DNA from: an uncultured Oscillospiraceae bacterium
GTDB taxonomy: Bacteria; Bacillota; Clostridia; Oscillospirales; Oscillospiraceae
Direction: 5' to 3'
DNA length: 64,000 nucleotides
Assembly (NCBI GenBank): GCA_944386985.1
Contig: CALXDD010000008.1
Span: 30,347 to 94,346, forward strand
The first letter of the stretch is position 1, and the number at the start of each line of letters is the position of its first letter. Of this stretch, positions 17,372 to 26,622 are shown in pieces. The notes under the pieces were generated by a model. The model worked only from the letters and a program-made list of their open reading frames with translations. It searched no databases and had not been told where the DNA came from. Made by a program: the position numbers and the translations under genes.

Positions 17372-17583
17372 GCTGCAGAATTTCCCCCTTTGCAGGAGGG
17401 CTTGCCCAGCACCGCCGCTTGCGGCGGTACGAGCGTTTTGCTGCGCAAAACCTCGGCGTAAGGCGGAATTCATTTCCGCCGCGCATGTCCAATCAAAGGG
17501 GTCCCCGCGGAGCCTGCTCCGTGGGGAAAAGCCCGGCTACGAGGAGAAGGGCGCGGAGCTCCGGGCCAAGCTGGGCCGGTAAG
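17312..17583 (+). repeat. Gene-end-duplicating palindromic element E2 (pgi)
   Basis: Copy 1 of the pgi end (17318-17372) and copy 2 (17529-17583) agree at 54 of 55 bases including TAAG. After the first stop, 17398-17409 is a perfect inverted copy of 17312-17323. Then hairpin ACCGCC-GCTTGC-GGCGGT (17411-17428), TTTTGC/GCAAAA hairpin, GGCGGA/TCCGCC hairpin (17463-17480), GCGCATGT, and a last hairpin (17502-17527) touching copy 2. The order of parts is the same as in E1. Confidence 0.9.
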
Positions 17584-17614
17584 TTTTGTTTTTCCACGAA
17601 AAATAATACATATA

Positions 17615-17652
17615 AGAGGGACAGGCCGGATGGCCTGTCCCTCTGCTGTTTT
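17615..17652 (+). terminator. Terminator beyond the pgi element
   Basis: A 13-bp stem (17615-17627 with 17632-17644, AGAGGGACAGGCC arms), then GCTGTTTT. Confidence 0.8.
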
Positions 17653-17655
17653 CCC

Positions 17656-17687
17656 AAAAAGATCCTGCCTTTTCCAAGGCCGGATCT
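17656..17687 (-). terminator. Terminator of the D-cysteine desulfhydrase operon
   Basis: Minus-strand hairpin with AAGATCC/GGATCTT and CCTT/AAGG pairs, followed by TTTTT, 25 bases past the dcyD stop. Confidence 0.7.
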
Positions 17688-17712
17688 TCTCTCCTTTTTT
17701 GCGCCGGACCGC

Positions 17713-18684
17713 TTACGCCTCCGGCAAATCCACAGCAAAGAGGCCGCCTGCGCCGCCGCTGTGGAGGAAGAGGATGTTCTCTCCGGTAAAATACCCCTCC
17801 TTCAAAAGCTCTAAAAACTGGGCGAAGGCCTTGCCGGTGTACACCGGGTCCAGGAAGATCCCCTCCAGCCGGGCCATCTCCTCCACCGCCGCCGTGTCCT
17901 CAGGGCCGGGGATGCCGTAGCCCGCCCCCACATGAAAGCGGATCTCCGGGGGCGTCACCGTCTCCCCCTCCCGCTCCAGAAGCCGGAGGGCCCCCGCCAC
18001 CAGGTCCGCCACCACCTGGTCGAAGGGCTCGTTGTCCACCGCCACCGCCAGCACCCTGGTGTCAGGAGAATAGAGATGGGTGCCCAGGGTCACTCCGGCG
18101 GTGGTGCCGCCGGAGCCGCACACGCATACCGTGTGGTCAAACCGGACGCCCAGGTCCTTTGCCTGACCATAGGCCTCCTCCATGCCCGCCACATATCCGA
18201 GAGACCCCAGGGCCGTGGAGCCGCCCAGGGGAATGGTGTAGGGCACATGGCCCTCCCGGCGGAGCTTTTCCGCCAGCCGGTCCATCCGGGCGTAGACCTC
18301 CTCATAGGAGTCCGTGTCCACAAACCGGACCTCCGCCCCCAGGAGGTGGTCCAGCAGCAGGTTGCCCTTTTGCTCCGTGACGCCCCGCTCCTTCAAAAAG
18401 AGCACCGTCTTCATGCCAAGCTTGGCGCAGCAGGCGGCGGTGAGCATGGCGTGGTTGGACTGTGCGCCGCCGGTGGTGAACACCACGTCGGCCCCCTGGG
18501 CCTTCGCCTGGGCCAGCAGATACTCCAGCTTCCGGACCTTGTTGCCCCCAAGACCCACGCCGGTCATGTCGTCCCGCTTGATGTAGATGTTCCTGCCGTA
18601 CCGGGCGCTGAGATTGGGCAGGCGGTACAGGGGCGTGGGGCCCACACACAGGGGCAGGCGGGGAAAATCATGGACGCTTTTCAT
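17713..18684 (-). CDS. dcyD: D-cysteine desulfhydrase / ACC deaminase family enzyme
   Basis: 323 residues of the fold-type II PLP family. The PLP lysine is K49 in [31 protein letters not shown] and [14 protein letters not shown] bind the cofactor phosphate, and [16 protein letters not shown] closes the active site. Such enzymes break D-cysteine to pyruvate, ammonia and sulfide, or act on ACC; sequence alone does not separate them with certainty. The ATG overlaps the stop of the GNAT gene (ATGA), so both are co-translated. Confidence 0.88.
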   Translation of the reverse strand: MKSVHDFPRLPLCVGPTPLYRLPNLSARYGRNIYIKRDDMTGVGLGGNKVRKLEYLLAQAKAQGADVVFTTGGAQSNHAMLTAACCAKLGMKTVLFLKERGVTEQKGNLLLDHLLGAEVRFVDTDSYEEVYARMDRLAEKLRREGHVPYTIPLGGSTALGSLGYVAGMEEAYGQAKDLGVRFDHTVCVCGSGGTTAGVTLGTHLYSPDTRVLAVAVDNEPFDQVVADLVAGALRLLEREGETVTPPEIRFHVGAGYGIPGPEDTAAVEEMARLEGIFLDPVYTGKAFAQFLELLKEGYFTGENILFLHSGGAGGLFAVDLPEA

Positions 18685-19193
18685 TGTGCTCCTCCTTCTC
18701 TGCCCTCAAGGGGCAGTACCATATCGTGCCAGGGAACGCCGCCATGAACCGACGCGCCCACTCCCCGGTCCTCAAAGCCGAAGCCGGCATAATAGGGGAC
18801 CTTTCCCTCCAGACAGGTAAGGGTGACGCTTTTTCGGCCCTCCCGCCGGGCAAGGTCGATCAGCGCCCGCAAAAGGGCGCCGCCCACTCCTTTGCAGCGG
18901 TACTCCGGCAGCACTGCCAGACTGAACACCGCCTGGTGGGGATGGTCCTCCCGGTGGCAGCTCTCGTCGGCAAACATGGGGTCTTCAATATAGGGCCGGT
19001 CAATCACCGGGCCCATGATGTGGCCCACCGGAACGCCGTTCTCCAAAGCCATTAGAATGTGGCCGGGATAGGCGGCAAGGCGGCGGCCAATGGACGCCTG
19101 CTCCGCCCCCTGCTCAGGGGGAAAGCAGGCGGACTCGATGCCGTACAGGGCGTCAAGATCCTCCGGCCGGGCCCTTCGGATGGAAAGAGACAT
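18681..19193 (-). CDS. GNAT family N-acetyltransferase
   Basis: 170 residues starting MSLSIRRARPEDLDALYGIE after GGAGGA. The acetyl-CoA site is SLAVLPEYRCKGVGGALLRA (motif A, Q/RxxGxG/A), followed by GRKSVTLTCLEGKVPYYAGFGFED. The N-terminal part with ACFPPEQGA resembles the arylalkylamine/serotonin acetyltransferase branch. Substrate unknown. It overlaps the D-cysteine desulfhydrase start by 4 bases, so a role in amino-acid or amine handling is an inference from position only. Confidence 0.9.
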   Translation of the reverse strand: MSLSIRRARPEDLDALYGIESACFPPEQGAEQASIGRRLAAYPGHILMALENGVPVGHIMGPVIDRPYIEDPMFADESCHREDHPHQAVFSLAVLPEYRCKGVGGALLRALIDLARREGRKSVTLTCLEGKVPYYAGFGFEDRGVGASVHGGVPWHDMVLPLEGREGGAQ

Positions 19194-19265
19194 GGATGGT
19201 TCCTCCTCGGTATGGATCATGGCACATAGTATACCATACCCCTCCTTCGCCGCGCAAGGGCGGGC

Positions 19266-19302
19266 AGGAAAACGCCGCAGGCTCCCAAAAGAGCCTGCGG
19301 CG
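19266..19302 (-). terminator. Terminator of the PpiC-type lipoprotein gene
   Basis: A 12-bp perfect stem (19273-19284 with 19291-19302, CGCCGCAGGCTC arms) with TTTT on the minus side, 8 bases past the stop. Confidence 0.85.
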
Positions 19303-19309
19303 AAAGGGG

Positions 19310-20530
19310 TTACGCCTGGGTGTCGCCGGCGTCGGCCGTACCGGCAGTGTCTGCGGTATCGGTGGTACCGGAGGTGTCGGTGGTACCGGTGTCCGCGATA
19401 TCCGCGGTGTCATCGGTCTCCTCAGTCTCCTCCGCCTCGGTGAGCTCCCGGACGGCGGAGTGAAGGGCGGTATAGGTCTGATAGTCGATCTGGAACTGCC
19501 GGATGTCCAGAGTGTTATACGCGTCGCTGTAGGTCATCTCGGCGTTGTCCATGGCCACGGAAATGAGGTCGGACAGGTACTGGTCCGCCACATACTGGCG
19601 GATGGGACGGCGGAGAATGATGTGGTAGCCCGCGTCGGTCGCCACGATGCCGCTGTACTGGTTCTCCTCCAGGGCCAGGGCAGCCTCCTTGAACTCCGGC
19701 AGGAAGTCGGCGTCCTCGGTGACCAGATAGCCGTTGGGATAATAGGACCGGCCGGGGTCCTGGCTCACCTGATCGGCGATATAGGAGAAGACGGAGGGGG
19801 CGCTGTCTCCGGCCTGGTCCAGCATCTCCAGAATCTGCTCCATGGCGGCATAGGCCTCCATGTTGGCCTCGGCGTCGTCCCCCTTGGTCAGGAGAATGTG
19901 GTCGGCCAGCACGGTGTCGGGGGTGATCTCCTCATACTGGTAGAGGACGTCGTCGGTGATGTACAGGGGGCTGCCCGGCTCCATGGTGGCGTCGTGGAAT
20001 TCGGAGTAGGTGTAGTAGTCGTAGCTGAAACGCCGGTTGAGCTCGTCGGTGAGGCCCTGATCCCACAGATAGGCCTCGTACATCTCCTGGCCTCCCAGCT
20101 GCTCAGCGTAGCTGTCCAAATCCTGGTCGATGATGGCCTTGTCGTCGTCGGTGAGGGTGATGCCGTACTCCTCAGACCAGTTCTCCACCACCATGTACAT
20201 CTTGGCGGTGTTCAGGGCCTCCTGCCGCACCAGATCCTCCACGGTCTGGCCCTCGGTGACCTCCTCATCCCACTTGAGCAGTCCCGCATCATCCACCCAG
20301 TCGGGCACGGAGGAGGTGATGGAGCTCATGGTATAGGCGAGCCAGTAGAAATACATCCGGTTGGTGACCTCCCGGCCATCCACCGTCAGCATCACGGCCT
20401 CGGGGTCCAGACCGGTGATCTCATAGAAGATTCCCTCCCCCTGGCCGGCGGGGGTCTCCTCCTCGGAGGCACAGGCCGCCAGCGTCAGCATCATGCACAG
20501 CGCAAGGAGCAGCGCGGTCAATCGTTTCAT
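19310..20530 (-). CDS. Peptidyl-prolyl isomerase lipoprotein (PrsA/SurA-like)
   Basis: 406 residues. A lipoprotein signal peptide MKRLTALLLALCMMLTLAAC with lipobox LAAC. A SurA-N-like helical domain follows, then a parvulin rotamase-like region (ADHILLTKGDDAEANMEAYAAM... VSQDPGRSYYPNGYLV... IVATDAGYHIILRRP). It would be anchored outside the membrane to help exported proteins fold. The C-terminus (after residue ~375) is a low-complexity Thr/Asp/Glu tail with TDTSGTTDTADTAGTADAG repeats. The start was chosen at the signal peptide; a longer frame upstream is not coding. TTGCGT-17-TATAAT promoter upstream. Confidence 0.88.
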   Translation of the reverse strand: MKRLTALLLALCMMLTLAACASEEETPAGQGEGIFYEITGLDPEAVMLTVDGREVTNRMYFYWLAYTMSSITSSVPDWVDDAGLLKWDEEVTEGQTVEDLVRQEALNTAKMYMVVENWSEEYGITLTDDDKAIIDQDLDSYAEQLGGQEMYEAYLWDQGLTDELNRRFSYDYYTYSEFHDATMEPGSPLYITDDVLYQYEEITPDTVLADHILLTKGDDAEANMEAYAAMEQILEMLDQAGDSAPSVFSYIADQVSQDPGRSYYPNGYLVTEDADFLPEFKEAALALEENQYSGIVATDAGYHIILRRPIRQYVADQYLSDLISVAMDNAEMTYSDAYNTLDIRQFQIDYQTYTALHSAVRELTEAEETEETDDTADIADTGTTDTSGTTDTADTAGTADAGDTQA

Positions 20531-20621
20531 GAAACTGTTTCCTTTCCAATCATACAGAAATCCGCCCAGCGCGGCAGAATACCGCCGGGCAGGCCGCAAA
20601 GCGGCCAGAATAACAGGCAGT

Positions 20622-20650
20622 ATTATAACACAGGTGCCGTCCGGACGCAA
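20622..20650 (-). promoter_or_regulatory. Promoter of the PpiC-type lipoprotein gene
   Basis: Minus-strand TTGCGT (20645-20650), 17 bases, TATAAT (20622-20627). A GCCGC/GCGGC hairpin follows in the leader. Confidence 0.7.
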
Positions 20651-20720
20651 GCGGGGGATGGCGGATTTCCCCGCAAACGCGACCTGCATCCCCGCAGGCA
20701 ATCCGTCCCCCGGTCCCTGC

Positions 20721-20760
20721 AAAAAAAGCTTCGAAGCCGCACTTGACTTCGAAGCTTTTT
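20721..20760. terminator. Bidirectional-type terminator
   Basis: Stem AAGCTTCGAAG with CTTCGAAGCTT, flanked by A7 and T5. It follows the zinc-ribbon gene on the minus strand. Confidence 0.85.
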
Positions 20761-20801
20761 CCTATCGTTGCACGGGTCCTCCCCAAGAGGAGGAGACAGC
20801 G

Positions 20802-20978
20802 TTACTGGGGGAACGCCTTGCCGGCCTCAATGACCAGGCCGCACTTGGGGCACTTGACCTCCTCCGTCACCACGCCGTCCTTGGAGAACACCTCTAAAAT
20901 CTCTCCGCAGGTGGGGCAGGGCCGCTCCTCTACCGTCGGGGTCCAGGACTTTGCGCCGCATCCATCTAAAACTGCCAT
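20802..20978 (-). CDS. Small zinc-ribbon protein
   Basis: 58 residues starting MAVLDGCGAKSWTPTVEER after GGAGG. Two CPxCG knuckles (RPCPTCGEILEVF and VKCPKCGLVIEAGK) form a rubredoxin-like or zinc-ribbon fold. Such small proteins are common in anaerobes, but no function is assigned. The longer in-frame extension to 21095 has no ribosome site or similarity. It lies 127 bases downstream of the ygiQ stop on the same strand and may be in the same transcript. Confidence 0.8.
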   Translation of the reverse strand: MAVLDGCGAKSWTPTVEERPCPTCGEILEVFSKDGVVTEEVKCPKCGLVIEAGKAFPQ

Positions 20979-21104
20979 AGCTGTGCCTCCTTTTCTAAAT
21001 TGGATAGTCTCATTGTATCCCATCAGAGCCGCTATGTCAACAATTTTGCCAAACAGCGACAAATTTTCTCCAGTAAATTTGTCCTGTTTGTCCAAATCGC
21101 CAGC

Positions 21105-23081
21105 TCAGGGCCGTCCCCGCCGGGGACCGCTCTTCCGAGGACCTTTTCCCGGTCTCTTCCGCCGGTTCCCCGCCCCGGCGTCCTCCCGGCTCCGGCGGCT
21201 CTCGCCGCTTTGGCGGACGGGCGCCTTTGTCCCCTGCTTCTCCCCGCCCCTGCCTTTCTTCTCTCCCGCCGCCCCGGCGCCGCCGTGGAGAGGCCGGATG
21301 AGGCACTCCTTCCCGTAGCCGATGAGGTCGGTGCGCCCTGCTTTGTGGAGGGCCTCCGTCACCAGGCGGCGCATCTCCGGCCGCTTCCACTGCAAAAGCG
21401 CCCGCTGGAGGGCTTTCTCATGGGGGTCCCGGGCCACATACACCGGCTCCATGGTCCTCGGGTCGATGCCGGTGTACCACATACAGGTGGACAGCGTCCC
21501 CGGAGTGGGGTAGAAGTCCTGGACCTGCTCGGGCTGGCGGCCGGTCTTGTTGAGAAACTCCGCCAGAGCCACCGCGTCGGAGAGGGTGCAGCCGGGGTGG
21601 CTGCTCATGAGGTAGGGGACGATATACTGCTCCAGGCCGTAGCGCTGGTTGAGGCGCTCATACTTCTCCTTGAACCGGAGGTACACGTCAAAGTGGGGCT
21701 TGCCCATATAGTCCAGCACCTGGCTGGAGCAGTGCTCCGGGGCCACCTTCAGCTGGCCGGACACATGGTATTTCACCAGCTCGGAGAAAAACTCGCTGTT
21801 TTTCTCCGCCAGCATGTAGTCGTAGCGGATACCGCTGCGGATAAACACCTTTTTCACCCCGGGGATGGCCCGGATCTTCCGAAGGAGGCTCAGATAGTCG
21901 CTGTGGCTGGGGTCCATATTGGGGCAGGGGGTGGGGGCAAGACAGGCGCGTTTTTTGCACATGCCGTTTTTCATCTGCTGCTTGCAGGAGGGGTGGCGGA
22001 AATTGGCGGTGGGGCCGCCCACGTCATGGACATAGCCCTTGAACTTGGGATCGCGGGTAAATGCCTCCACCTCCTTCAAAACGCTCTCGTGGCTGCGGGA
22101 GGTGATCATCCTGCCCTGGTGGAAGGCCAGGGAGCAGAAATTGCAGCCGCCAAAGCACCCTCTGTTGTGGGCCACAGAGAAGCGGACCTCCTCAATGGCG
22201 GGGACGCCCCCCTCCTTGTCGTACATGGGGTGGACCTCCCGGGTGAAGGGCAGGGAATAGACGTGATCCAGCTCCTGACGGCTGAGGGGCATAGCGGGGG
22301 GATTGACGATAAGGTATCCCCCCTCGTGGGGCTGGATAATGCCCTTGCCCCTGACGGCGTCGTGCTCCTCGTACTCCACCCTGGTGGCCACGGCGTAGTC
22401 GTGCTTATCGGCCCGGACAGCCTCGAAGGAGGGGACCTCCACGGCGGCATAGGCGCAGGCAGGGGCGTGGGAGAAGAAGGCGGTGCCCCGGACGTCGGTG
22501 ATGGTCTTCACGTCCTCCCCCTTGGAGAGGCGGCGGGCGATCTCCCGGGTGGCCCGCTCCCCCATGCCGTAGACCAGCAGATCCGCCTGGGCGTCCAAGA
22601 GAATGGAGCGGCGGACCTTGTCGTCCCAGTAGTCGTAGTGGGCGAAGCGGCGGAGGCTGGCCTCCAGGCCGCCGATGATAATGGGGGTGCCGGGAAAGGC
22701 CTCCCGGCAGCGGTTGGCGTAGACGATGGTGGGCCGGTCCGGGCGGCGGCCGTTTTTGCCGCCGGGGCTGTAGGCGTCCTCGCTGCGGCGCTTTTTGGCG
22801 GCGGTATAATGGGCCACCATGGAGTCAATGTTGCCCCCGCCGATGAAGATGCCGTACCGGGGCTTGCCCATGGCCTGAAAGCCTGCGGCGCTGTGCCAGT
22901 CCGGCTGGGCCAGCACAGCCACACGGTAGCCCTCATCCTCCAGCACCCGGGCGATAATGGCGCTGCCGAAGCTGGGGTGGTCGATATAGGCGTCGGCGGT
23001 GAGGAGGAGGAAATCATAGTACCACCAGTCCCGCTCCTCTAAATCCCGCTTGCTCACGGGGAGAAAATCCAAACGCTCCAT
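21105..23081 (-). CDS. YgiQ family radical SAM protein
   Basis: 658 residues. The radical-SAM cluster motif is NRGCFGGCNFCSLAFHQG near residue 310, preceded by a long N-terminal domain (FLPVSKRDLEERDWWYYDFL... SFGSAIIARVLEDEGYRVAV) characteristic of YgiQ. A second Cys group (KQQMKNGMCKKRACLAPTPC) and PEHCSSQVLDYMGKPHFD follow. The last ~60 residues are a Arg/Gly/Lys-rich disordered tail. The reaction is unknown. Repeat R2 begins about 90 bases upstream of the ATG, so its promoter is unclear. Confidence 0.93.
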   Translation of the reverse strand: MERLDFLPVSKRDLEERDWWYYDFLLLTADAYIDHPSFGSAIIARVLEDEGYRVAVLAQPDWHSAAGFQAMGKPRYGIFIGGGNIDSMVAHYTAAKKRRSEDAYSPGGKNGRRPDRPTIVYANRCREAFPGTPIIIGGLEASLRRFAHYDYWDDKVRRSILLDAQADLLVYGMGERATREIARRLSKGEDVKTITDVRGTAFFSHAPACAYAAVEVPSFEAVRADKHDYAVATRVEYEEHDAVRGKGIIQPHEGGYLIVNPPAMPLSRQELDHVYSLPFTREVHPMYDKEGGVPAIEEVRFSVAHNRGCFGGCNFCSLAFHQGRMITSRSHESVLKEVEAFTRDPKFKGYVHDVGGPTANFRHPSCKQQMKNGMCKKRACLAPTPCPNMDPSHSDYLSLLRKIRAIPGVKKVFIRSGIRYDYMLAEKNSEFFSELVKYHVSGQLKVAPEHCSSQVLDYMGKPHFDVYLRFKEKYERLNQRYGLEQYIVPYLMSSHPGCTLSDAVALAEFLNKTGRQPEQVQDFYPTPGTLSTCMWYTGIDPRTMEPVYVARDPHEKALQRALLQWKRPEMRRLVTEALHKAGRTDLIGYGKECLIRPLHGGAGAAGEKKGRGGEKQGTKAPVRQSGESRRSREDAGAGNRRKRPGKGPRKSGPRRGRP

Positions 23082-23171
23082 AAGGGGGCTCCTTTCTTTT
23101 TTGTCCGCTCGATTGCCGGGACCGGCGCTTCTTTGCGTCTCCCTCTGCCGAGGGTGGGCTGCGCTTTTGTC

Positions 23172-24048
23172 CTGCTGACGGAGGTGGTTCTTTTTTGTCG
23201 GTACCCGACGGTGTACTGATCGGTGTTTTGCCTCCGGCGGGTGACTTTTTGTGCGAGCAAAAAGTCACCAAAAACTCGCTTAGAACCAATGGTTCTAAGA
23301 ACTCCTTTGCTTCCTATTATGGGGAGTCTTGTTCCGTTTGTATCGTTACCTTGTACGGCTGACAGAAGCAAGGGGGTGACAGTTCCCCTGTTTCCGCGCT
23401 TCAAACGCGCTGCCCTGGTGGTCGCAGGAGCCTCTGCAATTACACCAGGCCCAACACAAGCCTTCCCCTGGGGGAGAAGGTGAAAAATTGTCAGCAGCAA
23501 TGGACTACCGGACTGCGGTCTCCTCGCGGCATAGCCGCTGTGGCCTACGCTAAAAACATGCCGCTGGCATGTTTTTTAACGCTGCAGGGTGGCACGGCGA
23601 AGCCGTGACGGATGAGGGGAACGCCGCCGAAAAGCCTCAGACCAACTCGGAGGGAAAATCAAAAACTAATTTTAACTTTTGGCCGAATGTTGCCTCCGAA
23701 TGAATGATTTGGGTTCCGATACCCTTCCCCTCATCCGCCTCCTTCGGAGGCACCTTCCCCCAGGGGAAGGCTTTTAGACGAAACAGCCATCGTCTACCCG
23801 CCAACGGAGCGCGCCGAAGCGCGGTATCAGGGGGACCATGACACGTCAACGGATCGTCGGAGGCAGCAGGGCCAAAATAGTCAGGGGAGACTGACAGTAC
23901 ACATCAGGACAAGGGAATTCTTAAAACCGCAGGTTTTAAGTCAACTTTTGCCTACTTTTCTTTGACGAGAAAAGTAGGCCGCCGGAGGCATAACACCTGC
24001 CGACGTGCGTCGGCCGCCGACAAAACGAACCGCTCCTCGTCAGAGGGC
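23172..24048. repeat. Composite palindromic repeat R2
   Basis: A 0.88-kb non-coding block between ygiQ and the DHHW gene. Left end CTGACGGAGG then GTCGGTACCCGACGG and GCCTCCGGCGG; right end CGCCGGAGGC, CGACAAAACGAAC and CTCGTCAGAGG, the inverted match of the left end of R1 and R3. It shares with R1 the GTGACTTTTT/AAAAAGTCAC hairpin, the TTAGAACC/GGTTCTAAG pairs and paired CCTTCCCC blocks. It carries a nested 87-base element at 23500-23586. Confidence 0.9.
23500..23586. repeat. Nested 87-bp palindromic element (copy in R2)
   Basis: Starts ATGGACTACCGG, contains hairpin CGCGGCATAGCCGCTG and the CATGCC/GGCATG hairpin bounded by AAAAA and TTTTTT, ends AACGCTGC. Nearly identical to 51210-51297 in R4, where it sits at a different place, so it moved independently of the host repeat. 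Confidence 0.85.
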
Positions 24049-24076
24049 AAAATAGCCCCGCCCGGCCGAGGGCCAA

Positions 24077-25237
24077 TCAGGAAAAATACGCGCTGTTGTC
24101 CCGGACAATGAGAATCACCTCCGGCTGAAGCTCCGCAAGGTACGCAGAGATATCGCCGGTAAAATGCCGGGGATCAATGCTGTGGACCTCGTCAAAGGAG
24201 GCGTACAAAAGCGTCTCCAGCGCATTGGTGAAGCTCTCGCCGATGACCACCGCCGTGGGCAGATCCTCCCGGTGGGTATCGATCACGGTCTCCCCGATGT
24301 CCCCGCCCATGAAGGCGTTGTAGGTCACCGTCTCCTCCTCTGTGGCGGGAAGAGCAAGGAGGGACGCCTCCGAGGGCTTCCCGTTGTCGCTGCGGGTGAA
24401 GGGGACGGCCTCCTTGTACTCCGCCACTGTCAGCAGATCCCCCTTGTCCTCCAGGCCGAAGAGCTTCCGGTTCCGGGAGCCTAAGAAGGGATTGGGCAGA
24501 GTGGTAAAGGCGAGGTCCTCCTCCTGGGGGATATAAAGAGCATACCCCTGGGTGTCGTTGATGGCGGCGAGGGCCTCCTGACAGGCCCGCAGGGCCCCGT
24601 AGATGGTGTAGTGGTGGTCCGTGGCGAAGTAATACTCCCTGGGGCAGTCCTCCTCCCGGTAGCGGGTGTACATGGACAGGAAGGGCACACCCACCTCGCC
24701 CATGGCATCCTCCATGGCCTCCTCAATGGGCGGGTAGACAAAGGAGCGGTTCTCCATATAGTCGGGATACCGGTCCTCAAAATAGCTGTACTGCTCGGGA
24801 AGGCCCAGGTAGTACACCTGGCCGCCCCAGTCCTCAGCGGCGGCCTGCCACGCCCCCGGCTCCTCCGCCGCCGTCTTGGCGGAATCCGCGGCGTAGTCCA
24901 TGCTCCAGGTGCCGTAGCCGTGGTAGCCCAGCAGCACGTCGCTGTCGGTGACCACGTCGCTGACCACCGGCTGGTGGAGGATGTGGAGCTGCAGGAAGGT
25001 CTGCACCTTCATAAGGTAGGACCGGAGGGCCACATGGTCGGTGAGATACGTCTCCCACTGGCTGAAATACTCCCCGGAGAGAAAGTCCTCCCAGGTGAAT
25101 TCCGGCGCCTTGGCGAGACTGCGGTTTTCATAGTAGGAGCTGTCGGCCTTGGGCAGCAGCAGCGTCAAAGCCGCCACCCCCGCCAGAAACACACAGAAGC
25201 AGCCCACAAAGAGCTTGGGCGCAATGGATTTTTTCAT
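24077..25237 (-). CDS. DHHW-type SGNH hydrolase-like exported protein
   Basis: 386 residues. N-terminal signal/anchor helix (LFVGCFCVFLAGVAALTLLL), then YYENRSLAKAPEFTWEDFLSG, VALRSYLMKVQTFLQ, and the catalytic-type FATDHHYTIYGALRACQE, with TAVVIGESFTNALETLLYASF near the C-terminus. This is the AlgX/AlgJ-like family (DHHW proteins) that pairs with MBOAT acyltransferases in O-acetylation of extracellular polymers. It starts 11 bases after the MBOAT stop. The ATG with AAAGGAG was preferred over one 15 bases upstream. Confidence 0.87.
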   Translation of the reverse strand: MKKSIAPKLFVGCFCVFLAGVAALTLLLPKADSSYYENRSLAKAPEFTWEDFLSGEYFSQWETYLTDHVALRSYLMKVQTFLQLHILHQPVVSDVVTDSDVLLGYHGYGTWSMDYAADSAKTAAEEPGAWQAAAEDWGGQVYYLGLPEQYSYFEDRYPDYMENRSFVYPPIEEAMEDAMGEVGVPFLSMYTRYREEDCPREYYFATDHHYTIYGALRACQEALAAINDTQGYALYIPQEEDLAFTTLPNPFLGSRNRKLFGLEDKGDLLTVAEYKEAVPFTRSDNGKPSEASLLALPATEEETVTYNAFMGGDIGETVIDTHREDLPTAVVIGESFTNALETLLYASFDEVHSIDPRHFTGDISAYLAELQPEVILIVRDNSAYFS

Positions 25238-25248
25238 GGCTGCTCCTT

Positions 25249-26622
25249 TCAAAAGCGGTAGTAGATGAAGGGGTTGAAGGTGGAACTGATGAGCTGGAGG
25301 AAGCCAAAACCCAAAAGGATCAGGGCCGCCGCCGGCATGGCCCAGGTCTGTATCTGCTCCGGCAGCTTCGCCTTCAGCCAGTCCCGCACCGGCAGGGAGG
25401 CCGCGGCCCCCGCCAGAAGCCAGAAGCCGTACTGCTTGAGGAAATAAATCCCCTGGCCCGCCGCCCCCTCCGAGAAGCCCGCCATGGCGGCGAGATAGCT
25501 CCCCACCGCCGAAAGGGACTCACAGCGGAAGAGGACCCAGCCCAGGACAATGAGCACCATGGCGTACACATGGCGCACCGCCCGGGGACTTCTGGTGAGA
25601 AAGCCCTTCCAGACAAAGCGCTCCCCTAAGAGGAGAAGGGCAAAGTAGAGGCCCCAGAGGAAAAAGTTCCAGGCGGCCCCGTGCCAGATGCCCGTGAGCA
25701 TCCACACCACCAGCACATTGCGGACCTGCTTGCCAAGGCCGCAGCGGCTGCCCCCCAGGGGGATATACACATAGTCCCTGAACCAGCCGCTGAGGGACAT
25801 ATGCCAGCGCCGCCAGAACTCAGACACGGACTGGGACAGGTAGGGGTAGTTGAAGTTCTCCTCAAAGTGGAAGCCGAACATCCACCCCAGGCCGATGGCC
25901 ATGTCGGAGTAGCCGGAGAAATCGAAGTAGATCTGGCCGGTATAGCCCAGCGCCCCCAGCCAGGCGGCCCCGGCGGAAAGGCCGGCGGCGGAGAAAGCCT
26001 CGTCGGCCAGCATCCCTAAATTGTTGGCCAGCAGCATCTTCTTGGCAAGGCCGAAGCAAAACCGGACGGCCCCGGCGTAGAAGTCGTCAAAGCGCTCCTG
26101 CCGGTGGCCCAGCTCCCAGGCCACCGTGGTGTAGCGGACAATAGGACCTGCCACCAGCTGGGGGAAGAGGGAGATATAGAGGGCCACGCCTAAAATGCTC
26201 CGGTCGGCCTTGGCGTCCCCCCGATAGACGTCGATGACGTAGCTCATGCCCTGGAAGGTGAAAAAGGAGATGCCCACCGGCAGGGCGATGGTAGGGACGG
26301 ACACGGGAAGGCCCAGGGCCTGGAGATTCTCCATGAGGAACATGGCGTATTTGAAATAGCCGAGGAGGGCCAGATTGGCCGCCATGGAGAGGATCAGGGC
26401 CGGTTTCCGTCCCCCCTCCACCAAAAGGCCGGAGACGTAGTTGATGAGGATGGAGGCCAGCATCAAAAGAAGGTATTTGGGCCCGCCGCAGAGGTAGAAG
26501 AAGAGGCTGAAGAGCAGCAGCGCCAGATTCCGGCCCGTCCGCCACCGGGCGGGCTGGAGGTAGTACAGCACCAGGAGGGCGGGCAGGAACAGAAAGAGAA
26601 AAGAAAAGCTGGAAAATACCAT
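25249..26622 (-). CDS. MBOAT family O-acyltransferase (AlgI/DltB-like)
   Basis: 457 residues, about ten or more membrane helices. Signature regions: LPVGISFFTFQGMSYVIDVY, SLFPQLVAGPIVRY, SEFWRRWHMSLSGWFRDYVY and the catalytic histidine in TGIWHGAAWNFFLWG. Such enzymes pass acetyl groups across the membrane to polysaccharide or cell wall polymers, here with the DHHW partner encoded next. The frame is open far upstream, but the membrane protein begins at MVFSSFSFLFLFLP; the ribosome site there is weak (AGGTAC), so the start is moderately uncertain. Confidence 0.92.
   Translation of the reverse strand: MVFSSFSFLFLFLPALLVLYYLQPARWRTGRNLALLLFSLFFYLCGGPKYLLLMLASILINYVSGLLVEGGRKPALILSMAANLALLGYFKYAMFLMENLQALGLPVSVPTIALPVGISFFTFQGMSYVIDVYRGDAKADRSILGVALYISLFPQLVAGPIVRYTTVAWELGHRQERFDDFYAGAVRFCFGLAKKMLLANNLGMLADEAFSAAGLSAGAAWLGALGYTGQIYFDFSGYSDMAIGLGWMFGFHFEENFNYPYLSQSVSEFWRRWHMSLSGWFRDYVYIPLGGSRCGLGKQVRNVLVVWMLTGIWHGAAWNFFLWGLYFALLLLGERFVWKGFLTRSPRAVRHVYAMVLIVLGWVLFRCESLSAVGSYLAAMAGFSEGAAGQGIYFLKQYGFWLLAGAAASLPVRDWLKAKLPEQIQTWAMPAAALILLGFGFLQLISSTFNPFIYYRF

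Noticed and set aside
16025-17473. Minus-strand frame of 482 codons opposite pgi
   Set aside because: Shadow of a certain pgi gene.
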